IMG/VR virus record: IMGVR_UViG_3300037222_000012
Location: 1 to 35,163 of that record
Length of the DNA stretch: 35,163 nt
Direction: 5' to 3' (one strand)
Origin: a virus
Under the pieces are notes generated by a model. It was not told the origin of the DNA, did no database searches, and saw only the letters and a program-made list of their open reading frames with translations. A program made the translations under genes and the position numbers. Below, in pieces: positions 4,623-12,436 of the stretch. Each line of letters opens with the position of its first letter. Position 1 is the first letter of the stretch.

Positions 4623-6174
4623 GAGTAAGCAGCAACCGTTAGAAATCGGTGAGGCTATTCGTAGTCTCGCCGAGGGTATGCTTGTCCAAGCTAAGAATCC
4701 TAGTGTTTTAAATTATAAACCTCATGCTAAGCAATACGCATTTCATTCTAGTGATGCTCGGATGCGTTTATATATTGGAGGAAACAGAAGTGGAAAAACA
4801 GTCGGGGGGGTTGTTGAAGATTGTTTATGGCTCATGGGAAAACATCCCTGGCGTCGAACTCCATTATTGCCCGTCAGGGGACGAGTCGTTGGTGTTGACT
4901 TCATTAACGGGATCGACAAGAACATTATCCCTCAAATCTCTCAGTGGCTACCCACGTCAGAACTTAAGGGTGGCTCGTGGGACTCGGCTTACAATAAGGA
5001 ACTTCGCACTTTAACATTAGAGAACGGTTCCTTCATTGAGTTTATGAGTTACGATCAGGACTTGGATAAGTTCTCTGGAACTAGTCGGCACTTCGTACAT
5101 TTTGACGAGGAACCACCGAAGGATATTTTCACAGAATGTTTCTTGCGTACAGTTGACGTAGGTGGGTCTATGTGGATAACAATGACTCCTGTAGAAGGCA
5201 TGACGTGGATTTACGACGATATCTACGAGCCCGGCTTAATTCATCAGCGGGAATCTACAGAAGTCATTACTGTCGATATGACCGAAAACCCTTACTTATC
5301 TCAAGGGGAAATTCAAGCCCTTGTTAATAGTTTGGATGCCGAAGATCGTGAGGCCCGAGTTCATGGGAAATTCGTCAGGCTCGGGGGACTTATTTACAAA
5401 GACTTCTCGGTCGATACGCACGTTATACCGAGGGGAAGTCTCGATATACCGAAAGATGGAATTATCATTGCGTCACTCGATGCGGGATACAATAACCCTA
5501 CCGCGTGGCTCTGGCATTATGTCGATCCAGACGGTAATCCAACAACCTTTAAGGAACACTACGCAAGCGGTATGGTTGTTGAAGAACATGCTCAACGAGT
5601 ACATGAGATTAACAAAGAAATTGGACGAGCACCTGATTATTACGTGGGTGACCCCTCAATTCAAAATACGAGCGCCAATGGAACCTCGATACAGCAGGAC
5701 TACATTAAGTACGGTATACCTATCCTTTTGGGTAACAATGCTGTTAGAGACGGCATTAATAGAGTTGCCGGATATTTGCGCGTTCGTCCTGACGTGGGAC
5801 CAAGATGGCACGTTACAGCAAATTGTACGGCACTTATAAGTGAAATGCTTAAGTACCGTTGGAAAACTTACGCTAACCGACGGTTGATTAACCAGAACAA
5901 CTTACAGGAAGAACCGCATAAGAAGAACGACCACGCTTGCGACTCCCTCCGATATTTCATTATGAGTCAACCAGATATTGCTAGCGGATACATTGGACGA
6001 ACTACTAAGACAAGTAGTCCTAATGATTGGGTAGGCGCTCCTTCTGCTATTGATCCTCTAATGCCACAGTTACATGAACCACGTAGTCCTAGTGATTTCA
6101 ATTCCGAATACAATTCAACTGGAACATTTACAGTTGACTCTGATGGCAGTGACGATTTTGGGAGCGAGTGGTGA
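4612..6174 (+). CDS. terL: Terminase large subunit
   Basis: The packaging motor: an N-terminal ATPase pumps DNA into the prohead and a C-terminal RNase H-like nuclease cuts concatemers. From the GTG at 4612 (520 residues) Walker A is GGNRSGKT (about 56-63) and Walker B with the catalytic Glu is FVHFDEEP (D165, E166). TMTPVEG (about 190) is the coupling motif. The nuclease carboxylates are visible as SLDAGYNNP (D290), VGDPS (D347) and DHACDSLRYF (D440/D444). The frame is open to a TTG at 4519, but that extension overlaps the 37-residue gene and forms a false transmembrane segment; an ATG at 4675 is the other option. Length is normal for the family. The message continues into two tiny membrane proteins. 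Confidence 0.93.
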   Translation: MPPKSKQQPLEIGEAIRSLAEGMLVQAKNPSVLNYKPHAKQYAFHSSDARMRLYIGGNRSGKTVGGVVEDCLWLMGKHPWRRTPLLPVRGRVVGVDFINGIDKNIIPQISQWLPTSELKGGSWDSAYNKELRTLTLENGSFIEFMSYDQDLDKFSGTSRHFVHFDEEPPKDIFTECFLRTVDVGGSMWITMTPVEGMTWIYDDIYEPGLIHQRESTEVITVDMTENPYLSQGEIQALVNSLDAEDREARVHGKFVRLGGLIYKDFSVDTHVIPRGSLDIPKDGIIIASLDAGYNNPTAWLWHYVDPDGNPTTFKEHYASGMVVEEHAQRVHEINKEIGRAPDYYVGDPSIQNTSANGTSIQQDYIKYGIPILLGNNAVRDGINRVAGYLRVRPDVGPRWHVTANCTALISEMLKYRWKTYANRRLINQNNLQEEPHKKNDHACDSLRYFIMSQPDIASGYIGRTTKTSSPNDWVGAPSAIDPLMPQLHEPRSPSDFNSEYNSTGTFTVDSDGSDDFGSEW

Positions 6175-6257
6175 GCACAGTAATTGGAAACGGCATTGGT
6201 GTGTTGATCTTTATTGTTATCTTTGGTTGGTTTATATGGGTGGGGGTGAAGAAGTAA
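6171..6257 (+). CDS. Tiny single-pass membrane protein (28 aa), first of a pair
   Basis: A GTG overlaps the terL stop (GTGA), with GGGAG 6 nt upstream. The 28 residues are a short polar N-terminus, one hydrophobic helix (VLIFIVIFGWFIWVGV) and a KK tail, which by the positive-inside rule puts the C-terminus in the cytoplasm. Its TAA overlaps the ATG of the next tiny gene. Function is unknown; candidates are a membrane modulator or lysis accessory. Confidence 0.5.
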   Translation: MSTVIGNGIGVLIFIVIFGWFIWVGVKK

Positions 6258-6343
6258 TGGCGTGGGGAATTCTAGTTGCTCTCGTTATGCTTATCATTGC
6301 TTTAGTCGTAATTGATAAGAACCATGATGAGAGTGATAATTAG
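6257..6343 (+). CDS. Tiny single-pass membrane protein (28 aa), second of a pair
   Basis: The ATG overlaps the previous TAA. The 28 residues begin MAWGILVALVMLIIALVVI and end in a charged, acidic tail (DKNHDESDN). This is one transmembrane helix in a frame different from the preceding protein. With 6171-6257 and 9944-10036 it makes three such microproteins scattered in the structural operon. No family is recognised. Confidence 0.5.
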   Translation: MAWGILVALVMLIIALVVIDKNHDESDN

Positions 6344-6420
6344 TTGACTTGCGTGAGCGGCACACCTTGCCGTATCTTCTTACTCAAGGCCGAAGGTCTG
6401 TCTAATCGTGGAGGTAAGTA

Positions 6421-6867
6421 ATGACCGAACTTTCAAGTGATGTTGTCACTAATGACTTTACTGGCAGTAAGTTGCCACAAAAGACTGGCGACCCAAGTAT
6501 TGATTTTTCGCCGCCGACTACTACAATTGTTACTGTGGACCAGTTAGATGTTACTCGTTTTCCGCAGGGCAGTATGGTTGCAACACACCAGTTACGTTTG
6601 CCGAGTCATGCCCCGTATTTGGATGACGCTGCGGCTCAGGGTAATTCTACTGAGGACGCATTAACTTCCGTTACTCAGGAGGGTGTGCTTACTCCGTCGG
6701 GACATTTTCACTCAGATGTTAAGGCAAAGTTCGAGGGCGACCCTTACGTTCCTGTAGATAACGTAGGAACCGATGTTGTCGAACCAGAAGTTGTTGAAGT
6801 TCCGGTTCAGGAAGTTCCTGCTCAGCCGAATACTTTTGGGGTTACAACTCCAATTGTTGTCAATTAA
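6421..6867 (+). CDS. Acidic, Pro/Val-rich hypothetical structural protein
   Basis: This encodes 148 residues, with a strong ribosome site (GGAGGT 6 nt before the ATG). It is acidic and low in predicted structure, with a Val/Glu/Pro-rich tail (EPEVVEVPVQEVPAQP). The location between terL and portal and the strong ribosome site suggest a virion or assembly protein. Family not recognised. The intergenic stretch 6344-6420 shows no gene. Confidence 0.7.
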   Translation: MTELSSDVVTNDFTGSKLPQKTGDPSIDFSPPTTTIVTVDQLDVTRFPQGSMVATHQLRLPSHAPYLDDAAAQGNSTEDALTSVTQEGVLTPSGHFHSDVKAKFEGDPYVPVDNVGTDVVEPEVVEVPVQEVPAQPNTFGVTTPIVVN

Positions 6868-6876
6868 GGAATAGAA

Positions 6877-7419
6877 ATGCCCAACCCTTCTGGCCGTATC
6901 AAGGTTATTCAATTTTCTGCAATGCAGCAACCGGCTCGTTGTGCTTGCTGCGGCCGGTCGGGTAGGAATAACGAGGAACTATTTGCGGACCCAGCAATCT
7001 TTTTTGAGTTCGAGGGCAGTATTTATTTCTGCCAGGACTGTGTAAGTGAAATGGGTGCGTTGTTTGGTTTGGCAGTTGCTTATAACCTTCGTATCTCTTT
7101 AGCTAATAAGGATGCGGAACTCTTACAAACTCGGGAAGCATTAGAACGATCGGAACGAATTAATGACGATCTTACTCGTGAGCGGCTTGCTAGGCGTGAT
7201 TCTGTGCCTATTATTGCTAGTATTCCTTATGGGGATACAGTTACTCAAATCTTCGACACTGGCTCACAGTCAGTTATTGCAGAACCTCAATCTTCTGACG
7301 ATTCACAATCAGGGGTTGAGGAACCAGTTAATGTCGAAAGACCCGATGACGTTAGCGAATCTTCAACAGACAACGTTATTGAGCACGCAGCCGCTATCCT
7401 CGCAAGCAGTGGGTTATAA
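6877..7419 (+). CDS. Zinc-finger/coiled-coil protein of unknown function
   Basis: This encodes 180 residues, with AAGGAA 5 nt before the ATG. Residues about 22-55 contain CACC and CQDC pairs separated by about 25 residues, a likely zinc knuckle. They are followed by a charged coiled coil (NKDAELLQTREALERSERIN, about 77-108) and an acidic Ser/Asp-rich C-terminal tail. It lies just upstream of the portal. A role in capsid assembly or in binding host factors is possible but not shown. Confidence 0.7.
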   Translation: MPNPSGRIKVIQFSAMQQPARCACCGRSGRNNEELFADPAIFFEFEGSIYFCQDCVSEMGALFGLAVAYNLRISLANKDAELLQTREALERSERINDDLTRERLARRDSVPIIASIPYGDTVTQIFDTGSQSVIAEPQSSDDSQSGVEEPVNVERPDDVSESSTDNVIEHAAAILASSGL

Positions 7420-7561
7420 CAATCCTGCACCTGAATATCCTAGCCAGGATTTTAATGATGAATCTTTGCATTATGGTGATGATGATGAAGGGCAGGAAAT
7501 AACCGACGATGACGTCTACAACTTTAACGGAGACGGCAACCCAGCCGTTGTCATCCCGTAA
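7409..7561 (+). CDS. Possible acidic overlapping microgene (50 aa)
   Basis: Between the end of the zinc-finger gene (7419) and the portal start (7509) only one frame stays open, and it continues 53 nt into the portal gene. From a GTG at 7409 it would give 50 residues with an acidic run (DDDEGQEITDDD). It lacks a clear ribosome site and may be coupled to the upstream gene. The alternative is a 90-bp spacer. Confidence 0.35.
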   Translation: MGYNNPAPEYPSQDFNDESLHYGDDDEGQEITDDDVYNFNGDGNPAVVIP

Positions 7562-9713
7562 TGCTTCGTCATCGGATACTGGTGATACAGTATTAGATTC
7601 GATTAAAAAGCAAAAAGATGATGCAGATACTTTATCGTGGATTATGAGGCAATACAGACGTTGCAAGTCACAACGGGTTTATGTAGAACGCCAGTGGTAC
7701 GTCAATCTGGCGTTCTACTTTGGTAAGCAGAATATTAAAGTTATTGCTGCCAACGGGGCTGCTAGTAATGGATTTCTACTGACAGTTCCTAAAGCGCCTC
7801 CGTGGCGTATCCGTATGGTTGTTAATCGTTGCCGTACATTTGTTCTTAAGCAGATGGCAAACCTCACTAGCCAGGAACCTAAGTTTTATTCTGTCCCGGC
7901 CGGAACAAGTGACGAAGATGCAACCAGTGCTCGTATTGCAGAGAGCATTATTGACAGCTACTATCGTGAAGAACAGTACAAATTAAAGTTGCGGCGACTT
8001 CTCTTTTGGGGAAGTATTTGTGGAACATCTTTCTTTAAGACCTATTGGGACAAAAGTCAGAAAGATGCTAATGGAAATCAAGGAAAAATTACAACAGATG
8101 TTATTGATCCTTTTCATCTCTATGTACCAGATTTGCTTCAACAGGATTTAGAGCTTCAACCATTTCTCATCCATGCATCTACTATGTCGCCAGAAATGGT
8201 AAAGAGAATTTATGGGGTTGAAGTAACTGCTAACGCTACAACTAGCGTAAACTTACTTGAAGATCAGTTTCTTAATTTAACAGGTAACGGCAAGGTTCCT
8301 AGTAAATTTAACGCAGTTCTGGTTCTTGAATGCTGGATTAAGCCTGGGTCATATGACCGATTTCCCGACGGTGCAATGATTACGGTTGCGGGGGATAAAC
8401 TAGTTCAAAATAAGCCTGGGTGGCCTTACGACCACAAGGAGTATCCCTTTGCAAAATTCGACGACATTGACACCGGAAAATTCTATGGTGAAGGCGTACT
8501 TACAGATATTGTCCCGTTACAGAGGGAATATAACCGTAAGCGAAGCCAAATTGTTGAGAACACAAATCTTATTGCGAAGCCGAAATTACTCGCGCCGCGA
8601 GGCTCGATTAATCCTTCTGCGATTACTTCGGAGCCCGGTCAGGTAATTCTTTACACTCCTGGATTTAATCCTCCTACACCTTTACCTATTGCACCACTTC
8701 CAGCCTATGTCGAAAATGACATTCAACAGCTAATGTCTGACATGCAGGACTTAGTTGGGCAGCACGACCTTTCGCATATTGTAGGCACGAGAACTTCTGC
8801 AACAATGCTAGCAGCTATTCAACAACAGGACGCACTAATTATCCAGGGTGCCGCTACAAACATTGAGCAAGTTACTCAGATAACAGGTCGTCAAGTTCTT
8901 GCATTGGTGAAGCAGTTTTGGACTACCACTCGAACAATTAAGGTTGTAGGTTATGACGAAGCCTTCGAAATCCTTGCGTTTAAGAATACTGATATTACGA
9001 GCAATACCGAGGTTTATGTCGAAACAGGAAGCGCTCTACCGGTTAACAGAGCGGGTCGCCAAGCTTTCTTAATGGATGCGTTTAAGTTGGGATTAATTCC
9101 TGATCCTAACGACGTATTAGATTTGATGGATATTGGTGGGGTTGCTAAGATTCAACAGGATATGTTGATTGACCAGCGCCAAGCTCAGCGCGAGAATCAA
9201 CAAATGGTCGCACTTGGCAAAAATCCACCTGCTGCTGACTTTAACTTCCCCGACAATATTGATCCAATGGCTGACCTACTTAATGTCGTTCAAGAATCTG
9301 GTGAAGTTCCTGGGCAACCTGATCCTGACGAGAATGCAAATGTTCCGCAGTTTGTTCCTAATACGTGGGATAACCACACTGTCCATATTCAAATTCATAA
9401 CCGATTCCGTAAGTCTGAAAAATTTGAATCACTTGATGATTTAACTAAGAAGATTTTTCAGAACCATGTTGCCTTGCATGAACAGGCATTGCAGCAGAAT
9501 ACTAGTGGTCAGCCAATACCAGCCCAACCAGGAATACAACCTACAGACGAAGCAACTGCTAATGCACAACCTGCTCCTGCAGAACAACCAACGCAAGCAG
9601 GGGATGTTGGTGGAGATAAATCAGGAATAGAAAATGTAGGTAATGCAATACCTCAGGGACTTCCTGTAGGAATCACTACTCGGGCCGGTAATTATATTGA
9701 GAGGACTCTCTAA
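7509..9713 (+). CDS. Portal protein
   Basis: This encodes 734 residues, the length of P22/SU10-like portals. It forms the dodecameric ring at the capsid vertex through which DNA is packaged and ejected, and which nucleates head assembly. Family-typical stretches are an N-terminal RxVYVERQWYVNLAFYFG helix, then MVVNRCRTFVLKQMANLTSQ-P. Next come the LRRLLFWGSICGTSFFKTYW core, FYGEGVLTDIVPLQREYNRK and a long helical barrel-like C-terminus ending in a Gln/Pro-rich tail. The ATG at 7509 is preceded by AGGA 11 nt upstream; no other start fits the frame. Gene order after terL supports the call. The low-complexity Gln/Ala/Pro tail (about 650-715) is probably disordered or internal. Confidence 0.9.
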   Translation: MTSTTLTETATQPLSSRNASSSDTGDTVLDSIKKQKDDADTLSWIMRQYRRCKSQRVYVERQWYVNLAFYFGKQNIKVIAANGAASNGFLLTVPKAPPWRIRMVVNRCRTFVLKQMANLTSQEPKFYSVPAGTSDEDATSARIAESIIDSYYREEQYKLKLRRLLFWGSICGTSFFKTYWDKSQKDANGNQGKITTDVIDPFHLYVPDLLQQDLELQPFLIHASTMSPEMVKRIYGVEVTANATTSVNLLEDQFLNLTGNGKVPSKFNAVLVLECWIKPGSYDRFPDGAMITVAGDKLVQNKPGWPYDHKEYPFAKFDDIDTGKFYGEGVLTDIVPLQREYNRKRSQIVENTNLIAKPKLLAPRGSINPSAITSEPGQVILYTPGFNPPTPLPIAPLPAYVENDIQQLMSDMQDLVGQHDLSHIVGTRTSATMLAAIQQQDALIIQGAATNIEQVTQITGRQVLALVKQFWTTTRTIKVVGYDEAFEILAFKNTDITSNTEVYVETGSALPVNRAGRQAFLMDAFKLGLIPDPNDVLDLMDIGGVAKIQQDMLIDQRQAQRENQQMVALGKNPPAADFNFPDNIDPMADLLNVVQESGEVPGQPDPDENANVPQFVPNTWDNHTVHIQIHNRFRKSEKFESLDDLTKKIFQNHVALHEQALQQNTSGQPIPAQPGIQPTDEATANAQPAPAEQPTQAGDVGGDKSGIENVGNAIPQGLPVGITTRAGNYIERTL

Positions 9714-9943
9714 TGGCACAGATCGGAATTGATGTTGGGCATGGGTTTATGGATAAGCGTATTGTTCAGGGGCAGGCTAGTGATGTTTTAGGTACATCAG
9801 CTAATTATGCGTCGCAGGCTGCATTACGCGCTCGGTTGACTGCAATTAATGGCACTCTTTATTCTGCGGCCAACCTTGATAAGTTGACCTATAATGACAA
9901 GGTTTATGCCTTGCGTCTAAATGATGATGCGGCAGGGATTTAA
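9713..9943 (+). CDS. Small structural-region hypothetical protein (76 aa)
   Basis: This encodes 76 residues. The ribosome site is GAGAGGA 8 nt upstream, and the start overlaps the portal stop (TAATG). The composition (MAQIGIDVGHGFMDKRI at the start, LTYNDKVYALRLNDDAAGI at the end) looks globular without membrane segments. It lies between portal and scaffold. Family unknown. Confidence 0.65.
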   Translation: MAQIGIDVGHGFMDKRIVQGQASDVLGTSANYASQAALRARLTAINGTLYSAANLDKLTYNDKVYALRLNDDAAGI

Positions 9944-10036
9944 ATGAGTCAGCAAGCAGTTAACACACTACTAATCCTTATTGGGCTTGTTCTTATTATC
10001 GGTGAGATTGTGATTGCGGTTAAGGTTGGTGTTTAA
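9944..10036 (+). CDS. Tiny single-pass membrane protein (30 aa)
   Basis: The ATG follows the previous stop directly, with AGGGA 5 nt upstream. The 30 residues hold one hydrophobic helix (LLILIGLVLIIGEIVIAV) with a short polar N-terminus and one Lys near the C-terminus. The TAA overlaps the next ATG. It resembles the two 28-residue proteins after terL. Confidence 0.5.
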   Translation: MSQQAVNTLLILIGLVLIIGEIVIAVKVGV

Positions 10037-10212
10037 TGGCAATGGTTCCGAAAGGTGTGCAGGCGGCTGCTCAGGCTAAAATGGCTAGCAGTAAAGCTAA
10101 GGGAACCTATATGGGTTTCAATAAATTAGCTAATAAGACGTCTCCCGCATTAGCTGCGTGGATTGGTAAGAAGAAGTATGGAAATGCAGGTTTTAATTCC
10201 TTAAAGAAGTAA
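10036..10212 (+). CDS. Small basic protein (58 aa) with WIGKKKYG motif
   Basis: The 58 residues are strongly basic (about a dozen Lys). The C-terminal SPALAAWIGKKKYGNAGF pattern recurs, to my knowledge, in small proteins near phage head genes. It overlaps the preceding stop (TAATG) and is followed by a terminator-like hairpin. DNA-binding or head-internal roles would fit the charge but are not shown. Confidence 0.6.
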   Translation: MAMVPKGVQAAAQAKMASSKAKGTYMGFNKLANKTSPALAAWIGKKKYGNAGFNSLKK

Positions 10213-10229
10213 ATGCTTTGAATGCAAAT

Positions 10230-10261
10230 TAAGCCGAATTCCTTGATTGGGGTTCGGCTTA
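10230..10261 (+). terminator. Hairpin terminator before the scaffold gene
   Basis: TAAGCCGAA (10230-10238) pairs with TTCGGCTTA (10253-10261). With U-G pairs the stem extends to about 13 bp around a TTGATT loop. It is followed by GCTTGTG rather than a T-run. It lies 18 nt after the stop of the 58-residue gene and probably reduces read-through ahead of the scaffold/capsid unit. Confidence 0.6.
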
Positions 10262-10263
10262 GC

Positions 10264-10293
10264 TTGTGTCTGGACCTAGTTCGCGTCTACTCT
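10264..10293 (+). promoter_or_regulatory. Candidate promoter for scaffold and capsid genes
   Basis: TTGTGT (10264-10269), 18 nt and TACTCT (10288-10293, the same -10 as at 2814) follow directly after the hairpin. Unlike the leaderless promoters, this one would give a leader of about 60 nt with an AAGGAC ribosome site. The spacer is one base longer and the match weaker. Confidence 0.35.
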
Positions 10294-10360
10294 GTCAGTC
10301 AAAGGCCAGGGCTCCCGCACTCGGCGAGAGTACAGCTACCATTAATAAGGACAAAACTAA

Positions 10361-11137
10361 ATGTCAGAACCCCAGGGCAATGAGGTTGTTGTACCGCCAG
10401 TAGTTACGGAACCTCAAAGTACAGGACACCCCGCATGGGAAGAAGCTTTAGCTGAACTTCCTGAGGGATTACGTCCATTAGTTACTCCTACTTTTGAAAA
10501 GTGGGATAAAGGCGTTCAGGAAAGATTAGCTAAAGAGAAGGAGATTTACGCTCCTTGGAAAGAGTTAATCGACGCACAAGTTGATCCTGCTGCTGCTGCA
10601 CAAGCTTTAAATCTCATGCAGGCAATTGATAATGACCCTGCCGGAGTTATTAAAGTTCTGCAGGAAGCATACGGATTAACTAAGGCAGAAGCTAAAGCAG
10701 TTGTTGCAGACGTACAGCAAACACCAACTGGTGAAGAACTTTCACCGGAAGCAAAGAGGATTGCCGAATTAGAAGCAAGACTTAATGAAGTTGCTACAGG
10801 TGTTCAAGCTCAGACGAAAGCCCAGCAAGATGCTAAGAATGCACAAGATTTAAGAGTTTTTATGGACAATGTAAAAGCAAAGTTTCCTACCGTTCCAGAA
10901 CAATATCTTCTCCCGTATGTTGCACAGGGTTTAGATGTTGAAAAAGCTGCAAAGGATTATCTTGACGGTATAGAAGCTGCCGTTCAGGCGGCAAAAGCTC
11001 CCGGAGATAATGCTCCTGTAGTGATGGGTTCAGGTGGAGGAACAGTTACAAACCAGCAGGACTTAACTAAGCTTAGTGAAAAAGAAAGAAAAGACTTAGC
11101 AATACGAATGCTCGAAGAAGCGAGTCGTTCAAAGTAA
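10361..11137 (+). CDS. Capsid scaffolding protein
   Basis: This encodes 258 residues, immediately before the major capsid gene. The N-terminus has HPAWEEALAELPEGLRPLV followed by TPTFEKWDKGVQERL and YAPWKELID, the signature of scaffolds in many actinophages and siphophages. An acidic helical middle and a coiled-coil region (about 130-170) follow, and the C-terminal 30 residues are a charged helix (SEKERKDLAIRMLEEASRSK) of the kind that binds coat protein. The scaffold guides coat assembly and leaves before DNA filling. The ribosome site is AAGGAC. Confidence 0.85.
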   Translation: MSEPQGNEVVVPPVVTEPQSTGHPAWEEALAELPEGLRPLVTPTFEKWDKGVQERLAKEKEIYAPWKELIDAQVDPAAAAQALNLMQAIDNDPAGVIKVLQEAYGLTKAEAKAVVADVQQTPTGEELSPEAKRIAELEARLNEVATGVQAQTKAQQDAKNAQDLRVFMDNVKAKFPTVPEQYLLPYVAQGLDVEKAAKDYLDGIEAAVQAAKAPGDNAPVVMGSGGGTVTNQQDLTKLSEKERKDLAIRMLEEASRSK

Positions 11138-11153
11138 TCCCTGCCCTGGGATT
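11136..11153 (+). promoter_or_regulatory. Short hairpin ahead of the capsid gene
   Basis: AATCCC and GGGATT form a 6-bp stem with a 6-nt loop starting within the scaffold stop codon region. It ends about 10 nt before the AGGAG ribosome site of the capsid gene. It may stabilise the 5' end of a processed capsid message. Weak on its own. Confidence 0.3.
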
Positions 11154-11174
11154 CTGAGATTTAGGAGTTGTCAA

Positions 11175-12365
11175 ATGGTCGCAACTATGACTACGGTGAA
11201 CTCAATCACCAAGATTTTATATACTGGTACTATTCAGGAACAGCTTCAAAATGAGGCTGTTGGTTGGAAGCGTATTGAGTCCACTTCCGAAGGTGTTACT
11301 TCCGAAGTTGGCGGTCAATATGTGACCTTCCCGATTAGGATTGGCCGTAACAACGGTATTGGTTTCCGAAACGAAATGGAAGCACTTCCTGCGGCTGGTA
11401 ACCAGGGATTTACTTCTGTTCGTATTGGTCTTAAATACGGTTACGGTGCTGTGCAGCTTTCAGGTCAGACTATGAAGTTAGCTGACTCTAACTTCCAGGC
11501 ATTTAGTTCTGCACTTAGCTTGGAAATGAACGGACTTAAGGAAGATGTTGGCAAGGAGCAGAGCCGTATGTTTTACGGTAATACTCTTGGAACAATTGCA
11601 ACTGTTGTAACTTCGGCATCTGCTGGAACAATTACTGTTGATACTTTGCAGTATGTTCAGGATGGTATGTTTATTGACATTGTTACTACGGCAGGGGTTT
11701 CTCACGCTGCTTCTCGTAACATTTTGACCATTACTAACTCGACTAACACCATTACTTATGACGGTTCTGACGTTCACACAGTTGTTGCCGCTGGTGACAT
11801 TCTTGTTCGTCAGGGTTCGTATGGTCGTGAGCCTAACGGTTTAGCCTCTATTGACAGTAGCACAGGCGTTCTCTTTAATGTGGACCCTGCTACTTATCGT
11901 CAGTGGGCTGCAACAGTTAATGCGAATGGTGGAACTAACCGCGCCATTTCCGAAGGCTTAATGATTAACTTAACGGACAGTGTTCGTCAGCAAGGTGGTA
12001 AGACTTCTCTCATTCTTATGAGCCTCGGTGTTCGGCGAGCTTATTTCAGCTTGCTTTCTCAGCAACGTCGTATCGTTTCGACAACTGAGTTTACTGGTGG
12101 TCTTACCGGAATTGCATTTACTAATGGCCGCGATATTCCTTGTGTCGAAGATGTTGACGCTCCTGCAAATAAGATGTGGTTCTTGCAGGAAGATTCGTTC
12201 AAGATTTACCGTCTCGCTGATTGGGACTGGTTGAATATGGACGGAGACATTTGGAAGTGGCTTGTTGGTTATGACGCTTGGCAGGCAAAGTTAGCTTGCT
12301 ATTACGAACTCGGTGTTAATCGTCGTAACGCTAATGGTCTCCTTTCGGACATTACTGAGGGCTAA
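11175..12365 (+). CDS. Major capsid protein
   Basis: This encodes 396 residues with a good AGGAG ribosome site. Order and pattern fit an HK97-fold coat protein. There is an N-terminal arm, then an early conserved part (VTFPIRIGRNNGIGFRNEME), and the P-domain helix around LEMNGLKEDVGKEQSRMFYG. A Thr/Val-rich beta insertion (about 135-215; TITVDTLQYVQDGMFIDIV) follows, as in capsid proteins with an inserted Ig-like domain. The C-terminal A-domain ends WDWLNMDGDIWKWLVGYDAW. It is flanked upstream by the scaffold and downstream by a strong hairpin, the typical isolation of the most expressed late gene. Confidence 0.9.
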   Translation: MVATMTTVNSITKILYTGTIQEQLQNEAVGWKRIESTSEGVTSEVGGQYVTFPIRIGRNNGIGFRNEMEALPAAGNQGFTSVRIGLKYGYGAVQLSGQTMKLADSNFQAFSSALSLEMNGLKEDVGKEQSRMFYGNTLGTIATVVTSASAGTITVDTLQYVQDGMFIDIVTTAGVSHAASRNILTITNSTNTITYDGSDVHTVVAAGDILVRQGSYGREPNGLASIDSSTGVLFNVDPATYRQWAATVNANGGTNRAISEGLMINLTDSVRQQGGKTSLILMSLGVRRAYFSLLSQQRRIVSTTEFTGGLTGIAFTNGRDIPCVEDVDAPANKMWFLQEDSFKIYRLADWDWLNMDGDIWKWLVGYDAWQAKLACYYELGVNRRNANGLLSDITEG

Positions 12366-12374
12366 TCCAGGTTT

Positions 12375-12412
12375 AGGGCGTTAGTAGGTTCCCGAGTGCC
12401 TACTAACGCCCT
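12375..12412 (+). terminator. Terminator after the major capsid gene
   Basis: A perfect 13-bp stem (GGGCGTTAGTAGG at 12376-12388 with 12399-12411), extended by one A-T pair, encloses a 10-nt loop 10 nt after the capsid stop. It is followed by TCCTGCT, so U-poor. Probably a partial terminator or 3' stabiliser that sets the capsid to fibre ratio. Confidence 0.7.
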
Positions 12413-12436
12413 TCCTGCTAAAAGGAGACTTTTGTT

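Noticed and set aside
5321-5839. 172-codon frame inside terL
   Set aside because: Shifted-frame shadow of the terL nuclease domain, with implausible composition.
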